Of a stretch of DNA of 64,000 nucleotides, positions 26,174-34,772 are shown in pieces (within the stretch, counting starts at the first letter, position 1; each line of letters begins with the position of its first letter). Position numbers and translations under genes: made by a program. The DNA is from Bacillota bacterium (GTDB lineage: Bacteria > Bacillota > Clostridia > Oscillospirales > Ruminococcaceae): assembly GCA_023391875.1 (NCBI GenBank), contig JAEWAB010000002.1, positions 124,001-188,000 on the forward strand, in the 5' to 3' direction. Below the pieces are notes generated by a model. The model made no database searches. It was not told the origin of the DNA and saw nothing but the letters and a program-made list of their open reading frames with translations.

Positions 26174-26202
26174 TTGGTTTTTATTATACTTTATGATATA
26201 GT
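26174..26202 (+). promoter_or_regulatory. sigma-A type promoter for the ParB-domain/methylase pair
   Basis: TTGGTT at 26174-26179 and TATAGT at 26197-26202 with a 17-bp spacer, 40 bp upstream of the ATG at 26243. Confidence 0.5.
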
Positions 26203-26242
26203 AATTGTGTTACAAAATCTTCGGTCTAGGAGGATTATTATT

Positions 26243-27835
26243 ATGACAGCTGATGTTTCTCCCTTAGAACTAGTATTGGATGATGAAAATCCCAGATTTA
26301 TCGTGCTATCCCAAAAAGAACAATCAGACATAAGAAGTTATCTAGCTACGTTTGAAGATGTTTGTGCGCTTACTAATGATATAAATAGCTATGGTAATCT
26401 CTTACCCGGGGAAAGAATTGTAGTATTAATGAAGGGCGATAAATATGTAGTTGTTGAGGGTAATAGGAGAACTTGCTGCTTACAAATGCTCCTTAATCGA
26501 AGCCTCATTCCCAATGGCTTTGAACATAAGATTCCATCAACATCTATAGATATCATTAAGAATTGTTCTATTATACAAGTAGATATTGTCCCTAATAGAG
26601 AAGCAGCAATAGAATTAATGTCTAAACGGCATATTGATGGAGTTAAACAATGGCGGCCGTTAGCAAAAAAGCAATTCTTTGCGTCGAATTATCAATTAGG
26701 AAGAAGGGTAGAAAATCTGACTCTTATTACCGGAATAAGTGTTGCTGAAATTAAAAAGGACATAAGGGATTATAAATTTTTTCAATCGGCTTATGCCGAG
26801 TATTATAGAGTACACACAGATAATGTCCGCGATATAATTCAACTCAAAATCGACCCTTTTTTGCGCATTTTTCAAGTAAAATTCAGCTTTAATGGATGTT
26901 CCAAATTATATCCATCTAAGTTTCTGAAAATGACTTATGATGATAATTTTAATACCATCAGCGAATTAGACAAAGATCTTTTCAATCAAATTGTACAATT
27001 AGTGTTTGAAGAAACAACAATAACAGCGAATGCCAATACACGTGATAATTTATCGAGTATTGAAGGTATTGAGCCTTTGCTCAAATTAGTTGTTTCAAAT
27101 GATACAAATGATCAAAGCAATCCAAACGATGAAAATAATCATAACGGTAATTCCTCTTCTAATTCAGAACCAGAGACTACATCCCAAGATAGCTCAAAAG
27201 CAGAAGAAGAACCAGAACAAGATGATTCCCAAAAGGGTAATAATAACAGTTCTCATAAAGGCTCATCATCAAATGAACCAACAACAGGAGGATCAGCTCC
27301 GGGAGGGCCTACTCCGGGAGGCCCAGCCCCAAGGACTTTTTTTGAAACTATCAGTTGGCATGGAAAAGTTCATCCGGAAGTAAAGCTTCATGAAGGGTTA
27401 ATTAATGCTATAAATGAACTATATATCTTATCAACTTCATTTACCATTGTTGATGAAACAAAAGTAAAATCATATGAACGATTTCCCATTGCTACAGGAA
27501 TGATCTTAAGAACTGCGTATGAGCAAGCATTAAAACTGCGGTTACATCAAGTGAACCTTTGGGGCACTTATTATACAACATACGTTAAAGGTGTTTTTCC
27601 AACACTTAAAACTATGGAGCAATTTGCAGATAACGGTACTTATAAGCCGACGATCTTTCCAACGCTGGAGTTGAATTCTGCTTTCAATATAGTTATGACA
27701 TACTCTCACAGAGAATTTTTGAATGCTAATATTCATAATCCCGGTGAAATAAAAGTTTCGCCAGATGCTTTAGTTGGAATAGCTCAAGCCGGTATGTTTA
27801 GTTTAATACAAGGACTTATCAATTTATTACCATAG
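26243..27835 (+). CDS. ParB/Srx-domain protein, cargo partner of a DNA methylase
   Basis: ATG 26243 follows CTAGGAGG; the frame upstream of it covers the promoter. The N-terminal ParB/sulfiredoxin-like domain (residues 1-110) has VSPLELVLDDENPRF and VVEGNRRTCCLQML near 71-84. A helical middle (about 130-270) is followed by a long Asn/Ser/Gln/Glu-rich linker with Pro-Gly repeats (GGPTPGGPAP, about 285-370) and a C-terminal helical domain. The gene is clearly more AT-rich than the pilus genes, which suggests recent gain. It is 12 bp from a DNA adenine methylase gene. ParB-like proteins paired with methylases occur in modification and defence loci, but the role here is unknown. Confidence 0.75.
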   Translation: MTADVSPLELVLDDENPRFIVLSQKEQSDIRSYLATFEDVCALTNDINSYGNLLPGERIVVLMKGDKYVVVEGNRRTCCLQMLLNRSLIPNGFEHKIPSTSIDIIKNCSIIQVDIVPNREAAIELMSKRHIDGVKQWRPLAKKQFFASNYQLGRRVENLTLITGISVAEIKKDIRDYKFFQSAYAEYYRVHTDNVRDIIQLKIDPFLRIFQVKFSFNGCSKLYPSKFLKMTYDDNFNTISELDKDLFNQIVQLVFEETTITANANTRDNLSSIEGIEPLLKLVVSNDTNDQSNPNDENNHNGNSSSNSEPETTSQDSSKAEEEPEQDDSQKGNNNSSHKGSSSNEPTTGGSAPGGPTPGGPAPRTFFETISWHGKVHPEVKLHEGLINAINELYILSTSFTIVDETKVKSYERFPIATGMILRTAYEQALKLRLHQVNLWGTYYTTYVKGVFPTLKTMEQFADNGTYKPTIFPTLELNSAFNIVMTYSHREFLNANIHNPGEIKVSPDALVGIAQAGMFSLIQGLINLLP

Positions 27836-27847
27836 GGAGTGTTTTTT

Positions 27848-28720
27848 GTGCCGGACTCATTCAATCCTTTACGCTACCCAGGGGCAAAGAAATCATTAGT
27901 AGATTATATTGATAATTTGTTACAAGCCAACAATCTTTATGGATGCAGTTTTTTTGAGCCCTATGCGGGCAGTGCAGCGGTGGGCTTGAAATTACTTCAA
28001 CGACAGTCAATTAGAAGGTTAGTACTGTGTGAAAAAGATATTCTCATATATGCGTTTTGGGTTTGTGTGTTTTTTAGGACGGATGAATTATGCGAAAGAA
28101 TCATGAATACACCTGTTTCCATTGATACTTGGCATCAGCTCAATCATTTTAGGCAAATCACGCATGTTGATCAAGCTGATATTCTGGACTTGGGATATGC
28201 CGGTCTGTTTTTCAATCGGACAAATTTCTCAGGAATGATTAATTCAAATCCTATTGGCGGAATAAATCAAACCTCTGAGTACCCAATTAACTGTCGCTTT
28301 AATCAACAACGTATAATGGAATCTATTCTTAATTTAGCCCAATACCATAATCAAGTAGAAATTTATAATGGGGACGCTGTTGGTTTTATGAAGGATCAAA
28401 ATGCTCGTTTTTTACGCGAGCTATGTTTCGCATATTTTGATCCTCCATATTATGAACAAGGGAAAAAAATCTATCGCCATTTTTACACTGATAACGATCA
28501 CATTGAGTTATCGAAATATGTGAGAAGCGTTCATCATTTAGATTGGATTATCAGTTATGATGATGCCCCGTTTATCTGTGGACTTTATGGTAATACCGGA
28601 GCGCAATATCAACCTTTGTTTATTGACTATTCATGTAAAGTGCGGAAGCATGGGCAAGAGCTACTCATATCCAACTTGCCAATACCTCCTTTTCCGATTG
28701 CTGCAGCAGCTCAACTATAA
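27848..28720 (+). CDS. D12-class DNA adenine methyltransferase
   Basis: GTG 27848 follows TAGGGAG; another GTG lies at 27839. It has NPLRYPGAKKSLVDYI at the N-terminus, SAM-binding FFEPYAGSAAVGL, and the catalytic motif DPPYYEQGKKIY, all typical of Dam-like (D12) N6-adenine methylases. Length 290 is normal. AT-rich like its upstream partner. No restriction nuclease is seen next to it; the ParB-domain protein takes that place. The target sequence is unknown. Confidence 0.88.
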   Translation: MPDSFNPLRYPGAKKSLVDYIDNLLQANNLYGCSFFEPYAGSAAVGLKLLQRQSIRRLVLCEKDILIYAFWVCVFFRTDELCERIMNTPVSIDTWHQLNHFRQITHVDQADILDLGYAGLFFNRTNFSGMINSNPIGGINQTSEYPINCRFNQQRIMESILNLAQYHNQVEIYNGDAVGFMKDQNARFLRELCFAYFDPPYYEQGKKIYRHFYTDNDHIELSKYVRSVHHLDWIISYDDAPFICGLYGNTGAQYQPLFIDYSCKVRKHGQELLISNLPIPPFPIAAAAQL

Positions 28721-28733
28721 ACTTTATATTCAT

Positions 28734-28763
28734 AAAGCACCTCCTCGGAGGTGCTTTTTTTAT
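28734..28763 (+). terminator. terminator after the adenine methylase
   Basis: AAAGCACCTCC, TC, GGAGGTGCTTT then TTTTATATC: an 11-bp stem with T-run. Confidence 0.85.
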
Positions 28764-28803
28764 ATCTTTTCCCATCCAAAGAATAAAGAAAGGACTTGAT
28801 TCG

Positions 28804-30849
28804 GTGTTACTTGAGCAACCTCTATCTACTCATTACTTCACAGACTTCCATTTTTTCTGCGGCTCCGGCGGCGGGGCGCTCGGCTTCCAGCAGGCCGAAA
28901 CGGAATTTAAGGGTATCGTCGGCAAGTTTCACACACTCGGTGGTATAGACTGCGATGCAGATTGCGTCAAAGACTTTAAGTCACTTACCGGGGTAGATGC
29001 CACACAGTTAGATCTATTTGACCGGCAGCAGTTCATAGACTTTTGGGGGCACGAGCCGCCCCAGAGCTGGCGAGAAGCGACGCCGGCAGATGTGTTTAAG
29101 GCAGCTCAGTGTCAGTGCCCCGATATTGTTTTTCTTTCGCCGCCATGCAAAGGCTTTTCTGGCCTGCTGCCGGAGAAATCCAGTAAATCACCGAAGTATC
29201 AAGCCCTCAACCGTCTGGTTTTCCGCTCCATGCAGCTGACGGTGGAGGCGTTCAAGGATAACCTTCCCGCCGCAATCCTCATTGAGAATGTTCCGCGTAT
29301 CCGCACCCGGGGTGCTAAGCTGATAGAAAACGTTAAGAAGCTCCTTGGGATGTACGGCTATGTTTTCAGCGACGGAACGCATGACTGCGGTGAAATCGGT
29401 GGGTTGGGGCAAACCAGAACAAGGTATCTGCTGATAGCCCGAAATCCTCATAAGCTCAAGAGCTTTATTTATCAGCCGCGCCACTATAAGCTGAAAAGCA
29501 TCGGTGACGTTCTCGGATCGGTTCCTTTGCCCGGGGATGTTCAGCATGCGGGGCCTATGCACCGCATTCCAAACCTTCAATGGAAAACATGGGTACGTTT
29601 AGCGTTGATCCCCGCGGGGAAAGACTGGCGTGCCCTTAATGAAAGGGATACCTACGCGAACCTGTATCAGATCGTACAGTGGGATAAACACAGTTCTACT
29701 GTCACAGGCGCATATGGTACCAGCAACGGCGCTATTTCTGTTGCCGACCCTCGGCTGGAGAACGTGTGCGGCTACGGCAATAAGTTCAAAGTTACAGAGG
29801 CTGATACTCCGGCACCCACCATCACCGGAAGCCGTATTGGCAGCGGCGCGGTTCTATATGCCGATACCAAGCTCAATTATATCCCACACGCTGGTACCTT
29901 TCGGGTGGTCAAATGGGATGAACCATCCCCTACAATGACGGGCAGCACAGGAGCTGGGCGAAGCAACGGAGTATCAGCTGTTTCCGATCCGCGCCTATCT
30001 GAACGCGCGGACAGGCGGTCAGGAAGTTTTAAGGTAACCGCATGGGATAATGTAAGCCCTACAATCACAGGCCAGCTGGATGTACAGAATTCGGCGGTTA
30101 GTGTATCAGCCCCGAGGATAAATGCCGGAGAAGCCAGATTTAACGGTGGCTTTGGAGTATCCGAATGGGATAAGCCGTCGCCTGCCGTTACAGCGAACAA
30201 TGATGTTCGCAACCATAAGTCTTCAGTTGCAGACCCGCGTGTTTCAGATACGTGCACTTCCTCATGGAGGAGAACACAGGTAAGTAAGGTTCAAGATTGG
30301 AATCAGCCTAGCGGAACCATCACTGCGAGTGCGAATATCAGTGGAGCCGGTTCAGGAATTGTATCCGACCCGCGATTAAATTGTACTCCGCGTTCTGGCG
30401 GCTATGAGGTGCAGGACTGGAACGAGCCGAGCAAAACTATTTTTGCGAGCATGGATGTTCATTCGGGAACAGCAGCTGTGGCCGATCCTCGGATACCTAT
30501 GGAGAACGAGAGCGGCGTATGGATCATCATCTCCGAAGATGGGACGTGGCATCGTCCTGTAACCACCTATGAGATGGCTATGCTGCAAGGGCTGCCCGCA
30601 ACCTTCCCTGACGGGTCACCTCTAGTGCTGGCGGGCAAAAGCGATAAGGAGTGGCGCGAGCATATCGGCAACATGGTTCCGCCGCCTGCGGCCTGCGCGA
30701 TGGCCACCAGCATGTTGGAAACCATGCTGCCGAACATCATCTTTAACGAGTGGGCATGGAACTATGATGGGAACCCTGTATGGGTAAGCCCGCGTGACAA
30801 CGATAATGTGACCTACTATAAACAACAGGAGGTGTTTACTTGGGATTAG
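28804..30849 (+). CDS. DNA cytosine-5 methyltransferase with a seven-unit repeat region
   Basis: GTG 28804 follows GAAAGGACTTG. The 681-residue protein has the C5 motifs in order: FHFFCGSGGGALGF (I), VFLSPPCKGFSG (IV, catalytic Cys), ILIENVPRI (VI) and GQTRTRYLLIA (VIII). C-terminal LQGLPATFPDG, GNMVPPPAA and SMLE correspond to motifs IX-X. Between VIII and IX, residues about 283-563, seven units of about 40 residues share WDxPSPTITG and VADPRL. This lies where the target recognition domain is expected and makes the enzyme about twice the usual length. Host-mimicking methylation to escape restriction is the likely role on an ICE. Confidence 0.9.
   Translation: MLLEQPLSTHYFTDFHFFCGSGGGALGFQQAETEFKGIVGKFHTLGGIDCDADCVKDFKSLTGVDATQLDLFDRQQFIDFWGHEPPQSWREATPADVFKAAQCQCPDIVFLSPPCKGFSGLLPEKSSKSPKYQALNRLVFRSMQLTVEAFKDNLPAAILIENVPRIRTRGAKLIENVKKLLGMYGYVFSDGTHDCGEIGGLGQTRTRYLLIARNPHKLKSFIYQPRHYKLKSIGDVLGSVPLPGDVQHAGPMHRIPNLQWKTWVRLALIPAGKDWRALNERDTYANLYQIVQWDKHSSTVTGAYGTSNGAISVADPRLENVCGYGNKFKVTEADTPAPTITGSRIGSGAVLYADTKLNYIPHAGTFRVVKWDEPSPTMTGSTGAGRSNGVSAVSDPRLSERADRRSGSFKVTAWDNVSPTITGQLDVQNSAVSVSAPRINAGEARFNGGFGVSEWDKPSPAVTANNDVRNHKSSVADPRVSDTCTSSWRRTQVSKVQDWNQPSGTITASANISGAGSGIVSDPRLNCTPRSGGYEVQDWNEPSKTIFASMDVHSGTAAVADPRIPMENESGVWIIISEDGTWHRPVTTYEMAMLQGLPATFPDGSPLVLAGKSDKEWREHIGNMVPPPAACAMATSMLETMLPNIIFNEWAWNYDGNPVWVSPRDNDNVTYYKQQEVFTWD
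29655..30500 (+). repeat. seven degenerate ~120-bp coding repeats in the cytosine methylase
   Basis: The units begin near 29655, 29787, 29898, 30030, 30147, 30279 and 30405. Each encodes a strand like FKVxxWD, a PSPTITG motif and a VADPRL close. DNA identity between units is low, so this is an old duplication. Confidence 0.7.
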
Positions 30850-31127
30850 TCTCACGATACCGAAAGGAGGTGTACCCTGTCATGCAGGCACTGGAGGATA
30901 TGCCCGGGGAAAGGAAGATTATCGTCACCGACCCACAAACCGAGATGGTAGAGCTGCTGTACAATGGATTAAAACAGAAAGGGGGCGGCACACTCATCAT
31001 TCTGGATGCGGATATAAAGGGGGACGAAATGCTTAGAAACTCGCTGCTCAAAAAGATGTTTCAGGCTAGTGCTGATAATATCGGCATCGGCCTGTATTGG
31101 CCTGTAGCGTCCACCATCAAAGATTAA
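30840..31127 (+). CDS. small hypothetical protein (95 aa) after the methylase
   Basis: Two starts are possible: TTG 30840, behind AGGAGGTG and overlapping the previous stop, and ATG 30882, behind AAAGGAGGTG. The protein is alpha/beta (IIVTDPQTEMVELLYNGL, LIILDADIKGDEML) with no membrane helix. Family not recognised. It is followed closely by a small membrane protein gene. Confidence 0.6.
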   Translation: MGLVSRYRKEVYPVMQALEDMPGERKIIVTDPQTEMVELLYNGLKQKGGGTLIILDADIKGDEMLRNSLLKKMFQASADNIGIGLYWPVASTIKD

Positions 31128-31139
31128 GGAGTAATACAT

Positions 31140-31376
31140 ATGGTTCTTAAACAGAAGTTAATCCTCGCCTTCACCTGTTTCATCATGCTCATTTTCGTTC
31201 TCGGCGTTTGGGTGTACATCATGATCGATAACGTTCAGTACAAACCCGCAGCGCCCTCGCCGGTGTCGGATACCGTGGGCAAAGGCAGTGAAACAAAGGT
31301 AAGCATCGAGCAAAAAACCGAGGAAGAATTGCAGAAAATTATCGATCAGGCAAGCTCACAAACAGCTGAAGAATAG
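31140..31376 (+). CDS. small membrane protein (78 aa)
   Basis: ATG 31140 follows AAGGAGTAAT. One N-terminal membrane helix (LILAFTCFIMLIFVLGVWVY), then a Pro/Ser and Glu/Gln-rich tail outside the membrane. Function unknown. A hairpin terminator follows directly. Confidence 0.6.
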   Translation: MVLKQKLILAFTCFIMLIFVLGVWVYIMIDNVQYKPAAPSPVSDTVGKGSETKVSIEQKTEEELQKIIDQASSQTAEE

Positions 31377-31379
31377 CAG

Positions 31380-31405
31380 AAAATCCGCATGATTATGCGG
31401 ATTTT
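31380..31405 (+). terminator. hairpin terminator
   Basis: AAAATCCGCAT, GATT, ATGCGGATTTT: a perfect 11-bp stem, just after the stop of the 78-residue gene. Confidence 0.75.
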
Positions 31406-31407
31406 AC

Positions 31408-31436
31408 TTGCATTTTGGCCTAAAATATGGTATACT
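31408..31436 (+). promoter_or_regulatory. sigma-A type promoter
   Basis: TTGCAT at 31408-31413 and TATACT at 31431-31436 with a 17-bp spacer, directly after a terminator and 23 bp before the next start. Confidence 0.65.
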
Positions 31437-31459
31437 TACAGTAAGAGGAGATGACAAAT

Positions 31460-31960
31460 ATGAAGAAGTTCGCAGTAGCTATAATATCCTTCGTTTTCGT
31501 GATAGCGGCGGCGATGCTCCTGTACCTTTTCTTCCAATACAACCAGCTAATCGTTGCCGATGATCCGCAGACGGCGGTAAGTTCTGAGTCAGTGGTATCT
31601 TCCGAGCAGCCAGCCATAGAAGTTCCTGTTCCGCAGAACACTGAGTCTGCAAATGGGGATGCGATTGTACCTACCGTAGATCCTCCTGTGACGAGCGAAC
31701 CGGCTGACATAGAGGATATTGATAAACCCACTAACGATACCAGCAGCGTGGCAGCTCCTGATAAGCCGGTGACGCCGGATAAGCCGAACAATGACCCGCC
31801 TGCGCCGCCAGCGGATGATGATACCCCTACCGGGGGCGAAACTCAGAACGGCAAGATATACGTACCGGGGTTTGGTTGGATGGATGATCCGGGCGTGGGG
31901 AGCGGTCAAGGGGAATTTGCCGACGACATGAACCCTAATGGTAATATAGTAGGTTATTAA
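31460..31960 (+). CDS. membrane-anchored Pro/Asp-rich protein (166 aa)
   Basis: ATG 31460 follows AAGAGGAG; an earlier ATG at 31451 lies too close to it. A single N-terminal membrane helix (FAVAIISFVFVIAAAMLLYLF) is followed by an extended region rich in Pro, Asp, Ser and Val (PVTPDKPNNDPPAPPADDD), ending in a short Gly-rich motif (VPGFGWMDDPGVG). The shape fits a wall-spanning stalk protein. Family not recognised. It has its own promoter and terminator, so it may be regulated apart from its neighbours. Confidence 0.65.
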   Translation: MKKFAVAIISFVFVIAAAMLLYLFFQYNQLIVADDPQTAVSSESVVSSEQPAIEVPVPQNTESANGDAIVPTVDPPVTSEPADIEDIDKPTNDTSSVAAPDKPVTPDKPNNDPPAPPADDDTPTGGETQNGKIYVPGFGWMDDPGVGSGQGEFADDMNPNGNIVGY

Positions 31961-31978
31961 ATGAGATCTATTCATATT

Positions 31979-32009
31979 CAGAGTGTGAAGATATTCACAC
32001 TCTTTTTTT
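31979..32009 (+). terminator. terminator after the stalk-like protein gene
   Basis: GAGTGTGAA, short loop, TTCACACTC, then TTTTTTTC: a 9-bp perfect stem with T-run. Confidence 0.85.
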
Positions 32010-32035
32010 CTGCCTAAATGAAGGGAGGTTAACAC

Positions 32036-33814
32036 TTGAGAAAACATAAGCTTATACGGATTATCGCACTTATTGTATATATGCTAATATTTTTCGCACT
32101 TCCGTGCCTTGCTGAAGGTGACCCAAACATGGATGATGGCGGTGGTGAGCTTGGAGATGGAACTGATGAAAGCTATTGGAACGGGCAGGATGGGGTTAGA
32201 GTTACTGTATTAGAAGATGAAACTTTTAATTCTGTAACATCGCCTACAGATTTTACAAACATCAGGCCGTCTATTAACTTTTTCTGTGGCTTCGTAAATA
32301 AACTGGGTTATAGAGGTGCTTCATTAACCCTAAAGCCATACACGTTATATAAATTCGTGAATCCTTCTACGCCATTGCCTAAGATTGTAAGTACAAACGG
32401 TGCGGGCAACATTGCCGCTGTAAAAAGGTATTTCTCCGATGAAGGTGTTTTGAAGGGCTTCTGTGAGCAAATGAGCTTTGACTACGACGAACTCATCAGC
32501 GGAAAGTATGTGCTGCTCATCGAACCAATCGCGTACTTCAAGTACAACGGTATTAACTTCGCCATGACGGCCACCGAGGCCGCCCTATATGACCAGAAGG
32601 TGAACGGTGCCCTGCTTTCCAAAATGGGCTACCTGACCCATCAGAACCTGCCGCTCGCCATGTTCCTCGAAAAGGCCGACCTCGGCTATCCGGCCTATAG
32701 CGGAAGCGTCACCGGCATTAAAAGCAATTCGGTTATTATCTCACAACTCGGTCTAGGCTCCGTTCGCTTTAAAGAGCAGGAGGAAGAAAGCGGCGGTGAC
32801 ATCGAGTACCGTGTAAATACCGACGTGATTACTTCCTTTTATGTCTCTGCGAAAGAAGATACAAACCCACGCAATCCGGCGTCGGTGACGCTGCGGGCAG
32901 GCAGCTATGGCAGCATCAATTTTCCCGTTACCATCCCCGAAGGAGCCACACAGGTGGTGTGGATTAAGTGGCATACCCCCAATAACCCAACCAGCGTAAC
33001 CATCACGGCCAGTAAAAGCGGTGATATTACGCTCGACAAAAGCTCCATCACTGCCTCGATTGTTGACCTGAATAAGTACATGCCGCCTGATCCGACTGGC
33101 CGTGACCGAAACGACAGTTTCCGAATACCGACTTCGGTACGAAGTGTACCACACAAGACCAGCGCCAGCTGGTACACCTACTCCTGCTACCTCGTTCAGG
33201 AAATCTTCGATTACAGCGAGCTGAATCAGCGGCTGCGAGATAAGTGGTTTCTCATTGAGACGTACTATAAGACGGTGACGGACATTGGAGATCCATTCGA
33301 CCCTTACGACGATACCACCCATGAGGAGCCAGACAGGGTACTGATGGGCAAGTACTTTTATGAGCGACATGATTTCTCCGCTTCACTGTCGCTTAATTCG
33401 GCCAAGGTTCAGCCCGATGAAAAGGTGCCCACCGCCAATGGCAAGACCATGAAAAGCGGGTACGGTTTCGATGCTGATGTGTCGGCGTCAGTATCCACTA
33501 ATGGTACGGCCACCGGCGCGCAGACAACGGTAGCGCTGTTCCCCGAGTTTAAGTACGATACCTACTGTCGCCTCCTGGAGCGAACCACCAGCGGCTTCAG
33601 CTCGGCGTTTAAGTTCCAGAAGAATCTGTACAGCATGTATCAGCAGCGGGCACATTTCACGCCGATCTGGTACCCCGATGGAGCCTACAAGACGCAGCTC
33701 GTCATCTTTGATGCGTGGACACCGGACGGGATGCTGATCACCGACGCCACCGATACTCTCACCATTCAGGGCAATGCCTACGACGATTGGCACATCGCCC
33801 CGTATATGAAGTGA
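32036..33814 (+). CDS. secreted protein of unknown family (592 aa)
   Basis: TTG 32036 follows GAAGGGAGG. The signal peptide (LIRIIALIVYMLIFFALPCLA) is followed by an acidic Gly/Asp-rich stretch. The body looks mostly beta: YVLLIEPIAYFKYNG in the first half, then two immunoglobulin-like stretches (SFYVSAKEDTNPRNPASVTL and SVTITASKSGDITLD) and further strands to the end. No membrane anchor or sortase motif is seen. Position among ICE transfer genes suggests an extracellular part of the mating or pilus apparatus, but this is inference. Confidence 0.65.
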   Translation: MRKHKLIRIIALIVYMLIFFALPCLAEGDPNMDDGGGELGDGTDESYWNGQDGVRVTVLEDETFNSVTSPTDFTNIRPSINFFCGFVNKLGYRGASLTLKPYTLYKFVNPSTPLPKIVSTNGAGNIAAVKRYFSDEGVLKGFCEQMSFDYDELISGKYVLLIEPIAYFKYNGINFAMTATEAALYDQKVNGALLSKMGYLTHQNLPLAMFLEKADLGYPAYSGSVTGIKSNSVIISQLGLGSVRFKEQEEESGGDIEYRVNTDVITSFYVSAKEDTNPRNPASVTLRAGSYGSINFPVTIPEGATQVVWIKWHTPNNPTSVTITASKSGDITLDKSSITASIVDLNKYMPPDPTGRDRNDSFRIPTSVRSVPHKTSASWYTYSCYLVQEIFDYSELNQRLRDKWFLIETYYKTVTDIGDPFDPYDDTTHEEPDRVLMGKYFYERHDFSASLSLNSAKVQPDEKVPTANGKTMKSGYGFDADVSASVSTNGTATGAQTTVALFPEFKYDTYCRLLERTTSGFSSAFKFQKNLYSMYQQRAHFTPIWYPDGAYKTQLVIFDAWTPDGMLITDATDTLTIQGNAYDDWHIAPYMK

Positions 33815-33824
33815 GGTGTTAAGG

Positions 33825-33902
33825 ATGGCGATTTTTCTTATCTTCACTGTTCTGCTGGTCGCGGCGTTCGTCTACTTATTTGTTGTCAAAACGGCAGCAT
33901 AA
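33825..33902 (+). CDS. tiny membrane protein (25 aa)
   Basis: ATG 33825 follows GTGAGGTG. The 25 residues are almost all one membrane helix (IFLIFTVLLVAAFVYLFVV) with a short KTAA tail. It begins 10 bp after the secreted protein gene and ends 16 bp before the next start, so it fits the operon. Such mini-proteins are often regulatory, but no function can be named. Confidence 0.5.
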   Translation: MAIFLIFTVLLVAAFVYLFVVKTAA

Positions 33903-33918
33903 TCATGGAGGTGTGACA

Positions 33919-34200
33919 ATGAAAACAAAAAAGGTCAAGATTACAACAGATACCGTTGTTCTTCAAAAGGCATTCGCTCTTGCGTGCCGGTTCCTCTCGG
34001 ACTATTTGGGTTGCCCTCCTGAATGTGAGGGAGTACCCGAGAAATGCAAAGTGAAAGACACTTGGCAGTGCTGGCAGCGATACTTGCAGAACCGAGCAGA
34101 GAATGAGGGTGTATGCCGGATGTGCGGCTGTACGCAGGACAACGCCTGCGAGGACGGCTGCTATTGGGTAGAGCCTGATTTGTGCAGCCACTGTGAATAG
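33919..34200 (+). CDS. cysteine-rich, probable zinc-binding protein (93 aa)
   Basis: ATG 33919 follows GGAGGTGTG. Two Cys-rich parts: CRFLSDYLGCPPEC ... KCKVKDTWQCW, and a C-terminal box VCRMCGCTQDNACEDGC ... CSHC. The latter resembles a small zinc-binding motif met in phage and ICE proteins. No enzyme motif is seen. Function unknown. Confidence 0.65.
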   Translation: MKTKKVKITTDTVVLQKAFALACRFLSDYLGCPPECEGVPEKCKVKDTWQCWQRYLQNRAENEGVCRMCGCTQDNACEDGCYWVEPDLCSHCE

Positions 34201-34265
34201 CATATAAGTTTTGAGAGAGCAGCCGTACCGTATGGCTGCATTTATTATGAAAGGAGGTCAAATTT

Positions 34266-34772
34266 CTGAAAGAGCTATATAACCAGCTTCGGCAATTGCG
34301 TTTGCTTCACATCTTTTACGCTAATATAGGAGCTGCACTTATCATGGGTGGCGTGCTCATCTTTATCTTATGTGAAATTGCTTTACCCCATTTTATCCCT
34401 GTGGTATTATGGATGATGTATTACATCCCGTTTGCGCGAATGAATATGAGGCGGTACCTTTACAACTCCCGCACTAAACTGGTGAGCTTACCAGATGATC
34501 TGTTATTTGATGCCGTTTTGTTAGTTCATTCCGAGTGGAAAATGGTTTTTTTAAAGCCCGTTTGGATACTTCGTATTAACATCCTTGTCTTTTGTCTGTT
34601 TGCAGGTTGCTTGTGGTTAATCCGTTTATATTTGCTGGATTCAGTGCCTTATAATGATGTAATTTTTCACATCGCCGCCTCTTTTCAAGCTTGCTTACTC
34701 CTATGGATGAATATCAGGCAGTATCTATGGCTGAAAGAGGAGATACCCCAATGCAATGAGGAGCTGTTTTAA
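34266..34772 (+). CDS. membrane protein in the transfer region (168 aa)
   Basis: The best ribosome site (AAAGGAGGTC) lies 8 bp before a CTG at 34266, which is in frame and gives KELYNQLRQL before the first helix; a TTG at 34296 lacks a site. Four hydrophobic segments (NIGAALIMGGVLIFIL, LPHFIPVVLWMMYYIPF, ILVFCLFAGCLWLI, IAASFQACLLLWM). Family not recognised. It overlaps the next gene by 17 bp. Confidence 0.6.
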   Translation: MKELYNQLRQLRLLHIFYANIGAALIMGGVLIFILCEIALPHFIPVVLWMMYYIPFARMNMRRYLYNSRTKLVSLPDDLLFDAVLLVHSEWKMVFLKPVWILRINILVFCLFAGCLWLIRLYLLDSVPYNDVIFHIAASFQACLLLWMNIRQYLWLKEEIPQCNEELF

